Shown here: piece after piece, positions 1 through 6,182 of the stretch
Layout: each line of letters begins with the position of its first letter
Position numbering within the stretch: the first letter of the stretch is position 1
Source of the DNA: RGIG1959 sp045651865
Lineage (GTDB): Bacteria > Bacillota > Clostridia > Oscillospirales > Acutalibacteraceae
Direction of reading: 5' to 3'
Assembly (NCBI GenBank): GCA_045651865.1
Contig: JAZRTC010000072.1
Coordinates: 1-26,411, forward strand
Length of the DNA stretch: 26,411 nucleotides
Notes under the pieces: generated by a model
What the model saw: the letters and a program-made list of their open reading frames with translations, nothing else
Database searches by the model: none
Told to the model about the DNA's origin: nothing
Program-made: the position numbers and the translations under genes

Positions 1-930
1 GTCAACCTCGACGGCGGCGGATCTACCACGATGGTCGCGGGCGATGACACCAAGCTGACCTACGGTCGCGGTGTGTCCAGCTCGCTCCTGATCGTCAAAA
101 AGACGGGTGCGTATGCCGACAGCAACGAAAAAGCGGCACTCAAGGCGCTGATCGATGAGGCTTCGGCGGCGAGCTACCCTGCCGCTCAGCAGGCGGCGGT
201 GAATGCCGCAATCGCACAGGCGAATGCGGTGTACAATGATGCCGCTGCGGCAACGGCAGACTATGTCCGCGTGCGCGGCGATCTCGCTGTGGCGATGGGC
301 ATTGTGCAGAATGTGCTCCCGAAGGATTACATTTCGCTGGATGCGGCGGACTGGTCGTTTGACGCATCGTTGATCCAGGCTTCCAACGACGGCGACACAC
401 TGATGCTCAACAATACGAACGGTAAATGGCCGCTGGCGACCTACGGTTGCAAGATGGATGTCGCGGCAGGAAGCAAGTTGTTCTTCGATGTGACGATCGC
501 GGGCAGCGCCGTGTTCCGTCTGAATGTCAACGGCACGGACACGATCATCAACAAATACATTGCGCCGAACAACCTCTCGGGTGACGATATCGTCGGTAAC
601 GGTCAGTCGTTCAAGGGTGAGATCGATCTTGATAAGGTTGCGGCAGGCGGCTTTGAACTGAACAACATCAGCATCCAGGTCGTCGGCGGCGCCGGTGCCG
701 CGTCCAAGATCACCGTGCGTGAATTTTCGATCCGCTCGGCGTATGAGAGCGGCGATGTGGACGGCGATTATCAGATCAATAGCAACGATGCCCGTACGCT
801 TCTTCTGTCAACGACGGGTGTGAACTCGCTGAACGCACAGCAGCAAAAAGCGGCGGATGCCAACGGCGACGGCAAGGTCGACACGGCGGATATCCGCACC
901 ATCCTGATGATGAGCGTCGGTCTGCTGTAA
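1..930 (+). CDS. C-terminal part of a secreted dockerin-containing protein (5' end outside window)
   Basis: The frame is open from base 1, so this is the last ~309 residues of a longer protein. In order the fragment shows: a Gly/Ser stretch; an Ala-rich helical segment (about residues 35-95) of the kind that often links domains in Gram-positive surface proteins; a beta-rich domain (about 105-245) with a carbohydrate-binding-module look but no family I can name; and a C-terminal type I dockerin. The two dockerin calcium loops are DVDGDYQINSND and DANGDGKVDTAD, each with Asp/Asn at positions 1, 3, 5, 9 and 12 and followed by a hydrophobic helix. Dockerins bind cohesins on scaffold proteins, so the product is probably extracellular and scaffold-attached. 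The catalytic part, if any, lies upstream of the window. The gene is followed at once by a strong terminator. Dockerin call is firm; overall function unknown. Confidence 0.85.
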   Translation, partial: VNLDGGGSTTMVAGDDTKLTYGRGVSSSLLIVKKTGAYADSNEKAALKALIDEASAASYPAAQQAAVNAAIAQANAVYNDAAAATADYVRVRGDLAVAMGIVQNVLPKDYISLDAADWSFDASLIQASNDGDTLMLNNTNGKWPLATYGCKMDVAAGSKLFFDVTIAGSAVFRLNVNGTDTIINKYIAPNNLSGDDIVGNGQSFKGEIDLDKVAAGGFELNNISIQVVGGAGAASKITVREFSIRSAYESGDVDGDYQINSNDARTLLLSTTGVNSLNAQQQKAADANGDGKVDTADIRTILMMSVGLL

Positions 931-942
931 AATTCCGAATAT

Positions 943-985
943 AAAAACCGTTGCATTTCCTTCTCGGAAATGCAACGGTTTTTTT
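943..985. terminator. Bidirectional rho-independent terminator
   Basis: A stem of about 17 bp (AAAACCGTTGCATTTCC pairing with its complement) with a short TTCTC loop is followed by a run of seven T on the plus strand and by T-rich sequence on the minus strand. It lies between two convergent genes (stops at 930 and 992) and can serve both. Confidence 0.9.
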
Positions 986-991
986 GCTTAT

Positions 992-2017
992 TTACGGTTT
1001 GCAGGTGCCGCAGGGAGCATATCCCTCGGCAATCAGCTCATCGCGTGTGTCGCCGCTCTCGGCATAGTTTTCCGCGGCGATCGTGCTGACATGGCGGCAG
1101 GTCAGCAGGTGGAATTTCTTGGTCTTGGTGTTGAGGATAAAGGTGACAACGGTGATGACATCGTCGTCGGGAGTTTCATCGGCGGCGTGGTTTTCGCCTG
1201 TGGCGTAGTCAAACACCACACCCTCCTGCACATTGTAGCAGAACACATAAAAACAGATGCCTTCGCCGCCGTCCTCGACCGACCACGCTTCCATCGTTAC
1301 ACCCTCGCACAGCAGGTTGTCACCTTTAAAGATCGGGGTCACGCGGTACAGCACATGGTGGTTGGTCTCTTTAATGTAATCCGCCACCATGTTTTCAAAC
1401 GGCAGCATACCCTCGGTGTTCATATAGCGTGTGCCTGTGATGAGGTTGCGCTCATTGGCGTTTTCGCCTGCCAGCTGGAAACCGATCAGGTGGGAGCGGT
1501 TGTACACCCAGCCGCCGCTGACAAAATCGTATTGCCGGTTGTGCCAGCCGCTTGGTGTCACCGAACCGATGGATTCGCGGTCGTCATCGGGCATCAGCGC
1601 CGTGCCGAGGTTGGCGTATGCCACACCGCACCGACCGAGACTATCGAGCGGGGCATAGGTTTCAAAGACGGCAGTCGCGTGCTTGTCGGCATCGGAAAAG
1701 CGAGGGATGTTGTTTTCAAGAACCGTGTAAGGTTCGCCGCAGTAAGTGGCGGCAGACAGCGGGTCATCTGTGAGGATGAACAGCAACAGCCCACGCACAT
1801 CCGCCGAGGTGACAGTGCCGTCGCTGTTGACATCGGCAAGAGCCTGTTGCTCAGCAGTCAGTGCGGCGGCGCCGACAATCTGCTGTAACACAAGGCGCAC
1901 ATCCTTGGTGTTGCATATACCGTTCTGATCCACATCGCCGCTGCGGGCGATGACACCGAGTGGCAAGGAGATCAGGAGTAACGCGGCGCACAAAAGCGCT
2001 GTGATCCGTTGTTTCAT
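992..2017 (-). CDS. Secreted dockerin-linked DNA/RNA non-specific endonuclease (EndA/Sda1-like)
   Basis: A 341-residue protein. Residues 1-25 form a signal peptide (KQR, then a Leu/Ala-rich core). A type I dockerin follows directly (about 28-85; loops DVDQNGICNTKD and DVNSDGTVTSAD). Residues ~93-275 are a DNA/RNA non-specific endonuclease domain of the streptococcal EndA/Sda1 kind: the motif NRSHLIGFQLAGENANERN followed by LITGTRYMN carries the expected catalytic His (about H176) and metal-binding Asn residues. The C-terminus (about 295-340) has a His-x3-Cys ... Cys-x2-Cys pattern (H303, C307, C336, C339) resembling the small Zn-binding tail seen on some secreted nucleases. The frame extends upstream, but ATG at 2017 has AAAGGA 10 nt before it and starts the signal peptide; ATG at 2023 is too close to that site. 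Likely role: extracellular nucleic-acid degradation for nutrients or release from DNA-rich matrix. A dockerin on a nuclease is unusual. Confidence 0.88.
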   Translation of the reverse strand: MKQRITALLCAALLLISLPLGVIARSGDVDQNGICNTKDVRLVLQQIVGAAALTAEQQALADVNSDGTVTSADVRGLLLFILTDDPLSAATYCGEPYTVLENNIPRFSDADKHATAVFETYAPLDSLGRCGVAYANLGTALMPDDDRESIGSVTPSGWHNRQYDFVSGGWVYNRSHLIGFQLAGENANERNLITGTRYMNTEGMLPFENMVADYIKETNHHVLYRVTPIFKGDNLLCEGVTMEAWSVEDGGEGICFYVFCYNVQEGVVFDYATGENHAADETPDDDVITVVTFILNTKTKKFHLLTCRHVSTIAAENYAESGDTRDELIAEGYAPCGTCKP

Positions 2018-2038
2018 AAGCATCACATCCTTTGTTTT

Positions 2039-2067
2039 ATGATATCCAAATTCAGGCGGTTTGTCAA
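2039..2067 (-). promoter_or_regulatory. Sigma-A-type promoter for the dockerin-nuclease
   Basis: On the minus strand TTGACA (2067-2062) is followed after 17 bp by TATCAT (2044-2039). It sits 22 bp upstream of the nuclease start and is back to back with the plus-strand promoter at 2074. Confidence 0.65.
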
Positions 2068-2073
2068 TTGCGC

Positions 2074-2102
2074 TTGACAGAATTGAGTAGGTTTTGTATA
2101 CT
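2074..2102 (+). promoter_or_regulatory. Sigma-A-type promoter for the dockerin-GHL10 gene
   Basis: TTGACA (2074-2079), 17-bp spacer, TATACT (2097-2102). Start codon at 2139 with AGGAGG at 2121-2126. The two divergent -35 boxes form an inverted repeat (TGTCAA, 6 bp, TTGACA; 2062-2079). Confidence 0.85.
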
Positions 2103-2138
2103 TTAATGTACTGATGAAAAAGGAGGTTTTTTATTACA

Positions 2139-3497
2139 ATGAAAAATCGCATTCTTTCTATATGTTTTGTTGTCGCGATGATGTTGTCCATGGTCAGCGC
2201 GATGGTGGTCGCACCCGCATCGGCGGCAGTCAAGCCCAACCTGATGGGCGATATCAACGGCGACGGCGTGATGAACACGATCGACGCTCGTAACTATCTG
2301 AAGAAAACGCTCGCGGGTACTTCGTTCACGGGCATCACGGCGACGCTTGCCGACTTCAACGGCGATGGCAAATACGGCACGCAGGATGTGCGTGAAATGG
2401 TGAAGCTGGCGTTGCAGCCTGATGAGAAAACACCGACCCGTGCCTTCTGGGTGCCGTATATGGAAGTGGAAGATATGCTCAAATCGGGCAATATCGCCAC
2501 CTCGAAAGCGGCGATTGACGCGTGTATGCAGGATTGCGCCAACCGCGGTACCAATGTGGTGTATTTCCATGTGCGTGCCAACAGCGACGCGTATTACAAA
2601 TCCTCGCTGTTCAACTACAACTGGCGAGCCAAACCCCTCATCAACGCCGGCTTTGATCCGCTCAGCTATGCCATCCAGTCGGCGCACGCCAGGGGTATGG
2701 AACTGCACGCGTGGGTCAACCCCTACCGCATTGGCACATCGGACACCAACGCAAAGCTGAGTGCCACCTTCTACAAAGGCAATAAATATTACTACATCCC
2801 CAGTGACGCATCGGTGAAAAATCTGGTGGTTGGCGGTGTGCGCGAGCTTGTCGAGAATTACGACATCGACGGCATCCAGTTTGACGACTACTTCTATCCC
2901 GAAGGATTGATGAGCACGGACGGTCCTGAGACCTTTGAGAAGGCGGATTACAATGCGTCGGGCTTCAGCGACATCGGCGATTTCCGCCGCAATGCGGTCA
3001 ACGACTTGCTGGCGTCCTGCTACGCGGTGTGCCATTCGCGCGAGGGTTGCGTGTTCGGCATCAGCCCCAGCTACAATTTCGAGTCGAACTACAACAAGAT
3101 GTATGCCGATGCGGCGTACTGGGCAAAGACTCCCGGTCATGTCGACTATCTCGCACCGCAGATCTATGTTGGCTTCAACCACCAGTATTCGCCGTTTACC
3201 AAGGTTGTGGAAAGCTGGCATACGCTGCCCCGTCTGCATACTGTGGATCTGATCGCGGGTCTGGCATATTACAAGACCGGCCTGCTGGACGACACCTGGG
3301 CAGGTGCGGCGGCCAAGACCGAGTGGCTGAACAACAACGATATGATGTCCCGCCAGATCGCGGTGACTGCTTCCTACGATTGGGCGGGTGTGGCGCTGTA
3401 CGGTCACCATTCGCTGACGGTGGACTCCACCCGTAATGCGACGGTCGCCAAAGCGGATATGGAATCCGCTTGCGAAGCCTGGATGGTGTTCAACTGA
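2139..3497 (+). CDS. Secreted dockerin protein with glycosyl-hydrolase-like 10 (GHL10/DUF187) domain
   Basis: A 452-residue protein. Residues 1-30 form a signal peptide ending in an Ala-rich cleavage region (APASAA). A type I dockerin lies at about 37-93 (loops DINGDGVMNTID and DFNGDGKYGTQD). From about residue 99 to the end is a TIM-barrel domain of the GHL10 family (PF02638): it starts TRAFWVPYMEVE, has a VVYFHVRANSDAYY strand, then GMELHAWVNPYR, then DIDGIQFDDYFYP, whose acidic residues are the likely catalytic centre. Family members include Bacillus YngK and Escherichia coli DigH (formerly YddW), the latter a hydrolase of denuded peptidoglycan glycans; the substrate here cannot be read from sequence. 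Start chosen from AGGAGG 12 nt upstream and the signal peptide that follows. Expressed divergently from the dockerin-nuclease. A scaffold-attached cell-wall or polysaccharide hydrolase is the likely role. Confidence 0.88.
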   Translation: MKNRILSICFVVAMMLSMVSAMVVAPASAAVKPNLMGDINGDGVMNTIDARNYLKKTLAGTSFTGITATLADFNGDGKYGTQDVREMVKLALQPDEKTPTRAFWVPYMEVEDMLKSGNIATSKAAIDACMQDCANRGTNVVYFHVRANSDAYYKSSLFNYNWRAKPLINAGFDPLSYAIQSAHARGMELHAWVNPYRIGTSDTNAKLSATFYKGNKYYYIPSDASVKNLVVGGVRELVENYDIDGIQFDDYFYPEGLMSTDGPETFEKADYNASGFSDIGDFRRNAVNDLLASCYAVCHSREGCVFGISPSYNFESNYNKMYADAAYWAKTPGHVDYLAPQIYVGFNHQYSPFTKVVESWHTLPRLHTVDLIAGLAYYKTGLLDDTWAGAAAKTEWLNNNDMMSRQIAVTASYDWAGVALYGHHSLTVDSTRNATVAKADMESACEAWMVFN

Positions 3498-3512
3498 ATA
3501 CAGGAGACACAA

Positions 3513-3547
3513 GCGCGCGTAAAACGTTTGGTTTACGGGCGCATTTT
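3513..3547 (+). terminator. Rho-independent terminator after the GHL10 gene
   Basis: GCGCGCGTAAA pairs with TTTACGGGCGC (one mismatch) around an 8-nt loop and is followed by ATTTTTAC. It lies 16 nt after the stop codon. Confidence 0.75.
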
Positions 3548-3601
3548 TACAGATACAGCCACCGATTTACGCCAACGCCGTGGCAGTCGCCTTACACAAC
3601 A

Positions 3602-3634
3602 AAAACGGGAGCGGATAAACCGCTCCCGTTTTCC
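3602..3634. terminator. Terminator of the GH31 gene (probably bidirectional)
   Basis: AACGGGAGCGG pairs with CCGCTCCCGTT around a 5-nt loop, flanked by T runs on both strands. On the minus strand it starts just after the GH31 stop codon. Confidence 0.85.
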
Positions 3635-3635
3635 A

Positions 3636-6071
3636 TTATCCTTCTGTCAGTGTCATCAGCTCGCGCAGAGCATCGCGCACATCGGAGAATCCTTGTGTCC
3701 AAGCACCCATATCGTTGCAGATATCGCGCACATTCTGCTTGCCTTCCACGCACCATTTATGCCAATCCATTTTCATCAGGATGGGCATTTGTGCGAGTTG
3801 AAGCACCGCTTCATAGCGGTCGGGCAGATCGCGGTTGTCGTGCATCAGTGTGTCGCCCGTAACGGTCACGGTGATCGCCTCGGTAACGGGAGAGGTGACG
3901 GTCACGGTGGTCGTGTTGGTCGACGCATCATACGACACCGACGCGCCGTCACAGCTGACGGCAACATCCGCGTGGAAACCGCGCAGGTGAATGTGCCACT
4001 CGCGCGTCTGCGGGATCAGCGACAGATCGCCCTGTGCAGGATGGATGGTGAACACGGCGCTGTCGCCGTAGGTGAGCGTCATTGTCGTGGTGGCATTGGT
4101 GCCGTAGCCGTCGCCAGCGTCTTCTACCATTGTAAAGGTGTTGTCGGCGCCGGGGAACACGACCACTTCCATTGTGGCGGCGTTTGCCAGACGGTTGTCT
4201 TCATATACCGCCATCGGCACGATCGCACCCGCCTTGGCGAACACGGGGTAGCGGTCAAGCGCACGGTATGCCGTCAGACGACGGCCGTGCGGGCGGTTCG
4301 TGCAGTAGTGCAGACCGTTGAAGAAATCGAACCAGTCACCCTGCGGCAGCCACACGGGTGCGCTTGCCAGACAGCTTGTATCGCTGCGTTTTTCGGTGAG
4401 GGCGGCGACCATCAGTTCACTGCCGAACCAATACTGGTTCTTCGCTTCGTACGCGCCGTTTTCCAGCGGATGCGAATAATACATCGGTTGAATCAGCGGC
4501 GACAGCTCCTCGTGCGCGCGGTAGTTCATCGCGTACAGATACGGGAACAGGCGATGACGCAGGCGGAGCCAATCTTCCATAATGGGTTGCGCCTCTGCGC
4601 CGTAGCACCACGGCTCTTTGCGGTTAAACAGACTGCACGCACTGTGCAGGCGGTTGATGGGGGAGAAGACACCCAGCTGCATCCAGCGCACGGTCAGCTC
4701 GTCGTCGCGGTAGCCGCGCATATGACCGCCGATATCGTGACTCCACCACGGGTAGCCGATGTTGGAGGCGGTGGCAGTGAAATACGGCTGGAAACGGAGC
4801 GATTCCCACGACACCACCGTGTCGCCCGAGAAGCCGACAGGATAGCGCTGACTGCCCGGGCCGCTGTAACGCGAGAAGAACATCGGGCGCTTGCCGTTGC
4901 GGGCGATATCCTGAATGTGCAGGTGGTTGAGCATCCACAGCGGATCCAGTATCTCGCGCTCGTCGACCATCTTGCCGTCAACATTGCGTTCGTGAATCCA
5001 CCAGTAGTCGGTGCCCTGTTGCCAGTCCATCCACCAGAAGTCCACGCCGTCCGCTTCGTGCGGATGATGCAGGATATCAAAATAATTCGCCATAAAGGTC
5101 TTGGAGAGAATATCAAACGGCACGCGCTTGCCGCTTTTGGGGTCGATGCCGCAGGCGGTCGCCATTTCCTCGTACATCTCCTCGTGGCGGTTGACACCCG
5201 AGTGGGGATGCAGGTTGAGTGCGATCTTGAGGTTGCGGTTTTTCAGCTCCTTCAAAAACGCCTTGTGGTCGGGGAACAGCTCCTTGTTCCAGGTGTAGCC
5301 CGTCCAGCCGCCGACGATCTCGTCGTCGGGATCCATCATATCCTCGGGGATCTCGGTGATGTGCCAGTCCATATCCACAACGCCGACCGAGAACGGCACT
5401 TTGCGCGCGGTAAAATTGTTCATCAGCTCCAGATATTCCGTGTCGGAATACGGATGATAACGGCTCCACCAGTTGCCCAGCGCATACGCGGGCAGGAGAG
5501 GGGGTGCGCCTGTTACGCGCATCAGATCGCGCACCGCACCGCGGTAGTCATAGCCATGGGCGAAGATGTACAGATCGGTCGTGTCGGGGGTGCGCACTTC
5601 CACCCAGCCGTCCTCTCCGAGGAGCATCGTGTGGCTGTCGTCCAGCACCGCGATACCGCGGCGCGAGCAGATGCCCTGACCGAGCGGCGCTTCGCCCTCA
5701 ATCAGGTCGAGCGTGCGCAGAGTACCGCCGAGATCTTCGATCTCATCGCCGAAATGCCAGGTCGTGCCGGGTTCTGCCTTGAGCGTGACCGACAGTGTAT
5801 CGGCGGCAAACGGCGCGTCTTCGCGGTAGCAAAGGCGCACGGCATCGGTTTCCACGGTCAGCACGCCGTCCGCCTGCGAAGCGGTGAAAGCGGTCTTATC
5901 AAAATCGCGGAAGAACATCGACTGGCTGGCGCGGTCCTCAAACACACCGTTTGCGCTGTATTCCAGACGCAGAAGTGACGGGGTGAGCACCGTGATGCGG
6001 TAGGAACTGCCTGTAATCATATTGTCAGCAAGTGCCTGCGGTCGGACTTGCCATACAAAACGGTTGTCCAT
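3636..6071 (-). CDS. GH31 family glycosidase (alpha-glucosidase/alpha-xylosidase type), cytoplasmic
   Basis: An 811-residue protein, a usual GH31 length, with no signal peptide or membrane segment. It has an N-terminal beta-sandwich (about 1-185), a catalytic (beta/alpha)8 barrel starting near GNWWSRYHPYS (200) with the strand SVGVVDMDWH (228-237), and C-terminal beta domains after about 560. The catalytic nucleophile is D349 in DFWWMDWQQG and the acid/base is probably D417 in GFSGDTVVSWESL. GH31 enzymes retain configuration and remove alpha-linked glucose or xylose from non-reducing ends; which one is not decidable here. ATG at 6071 is preferred because GAGG lies 8 nt upstream; an in-frame GTG at 6080 overlaps that site. 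Divergent from a GH3 beta-glucosidase with overlapping promoters, so the pair probably acts on the same imported oligosaccharide, for example one with alpha side groups on a beta-glucan backbone (inference). Confidence 0.92.
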   Translation of the reverse strand: MDNRFVWQVRPQALADNMITGSSYRITVLTPSLLRLEYSANGVFEDRASQSMFFRDFDKTAFTASQADGVLTVETDAVRLCYREDAPFAADTLSVTLKAEPGTTWHFGDEIEDLGGTLRTLDLIEGEAPLGQGICSRRGIAVLDDSHTMLLGEDGWVEVRTPDTTDLYIFAHGYDYRGAVRDLMRVTGAPPLLPAYALGNWWSRYHPYSDTEYLELMNNFTARKVPFSVGVVDMDWHITEIPEDMMDPDDEIVGGWTGYTWNKELFPDHKAFLKELKNRNLKIALNLHPHSGVNRHEEMYEEMATACGIDPKSGKRVPFDILSKTFMANYFDILHHPHEADGVDFWWMDWQQGTDYWWIHERNVDGKMVDEREILDPLWMLNHLHIQDIARNGKRPMFFSRYSGPGSQRYPVGFSGDTVVSWESLRFQPYFTATASNIGYPWWSHDIGGHMRGYRDDELTVRWMQLGVFSPINRLHSACSLFNRKEPWCYGAEAQPIMEDWLRLRHRLFPYLYAMNYRAHEELSPLIQPMYYSHPLENGAYEAKNQYWFGSELMVAALTEKRSDTSCLASAPVWLPQGDWFDFFNGLHYCTNRPHGRRLTAYRALDRYPVFAKAGAIVPMAVYEDNRLANAATMEVVVFPGADNTFTMVEDAGDGYGTNATTTMTLTYGDSAVFTIHPAQGDLSLIPQTREWHIHLRGFHADVAVSCDGASVSYDASTNTTTVTVTSPVTEAITVTVTGDTLMHDNRDLPDRYEAVLQLAQMPILMKMDWHKWCVEGKQNVRDICNDMGAWTQGFSDVRDALRELMTLTEG

Positions 6072-6095
6072 AGTATACACCTCACTTTTTGTCCG

Positions 6096-6124
6096 ATTAT
6101 AGCATATTTATTGTCGCTTGACAA
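6096..6124 (-). promoter_or_regulatory. Promoter of the GH31 gene
   Basis: Minus strand: TTGTCA (6124-6119), 17-bp spacer, TATAAT (6101-6096). Its -35 overlaps the -35 of the divergent GH3 promoter. Confidence 0.82.
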
Positions 6125-6135
6125 CCATTATTGTC
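6111..6135. promoter_or_regulatory. Candidate operator: TTGTC/GACAA repeats between GH31 and GH3
   Basis: TTGTC (6111-6115), GACAA (6120-6124) and TTGTC (6131-6135) form two nested inverted repeats over both overlapping -35 boxes. Part of this symmetry is forced by the divergent -35 hexamers, so a regulator-binding role is only a possibility. Confidence 0.35.
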
Positions 6136-6147
6136 TATGTCTATACT
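6118..6147 (+). promoter_or_regulatory. Promoter of the GH3 gene
   Basis: TTGACA (6118-6123), 18-bp spacer, TATACT (6142-6147), about 36 bp before the chosen start codon. Confidence 0.72.
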
Positions 6148-6182
6148 ATCCTTAATAAAATTTATTTCAGCGAGGTATGGAT

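Noticed and set aside
3528..5978. 816-codon open frame antisense to the GH31 gene
   Set aside because: No family motifs, no ribosome site and a low-complexity His/Arg/Val-rich translation. It mirrors the GC-rich third positions of the real GH31 gene.
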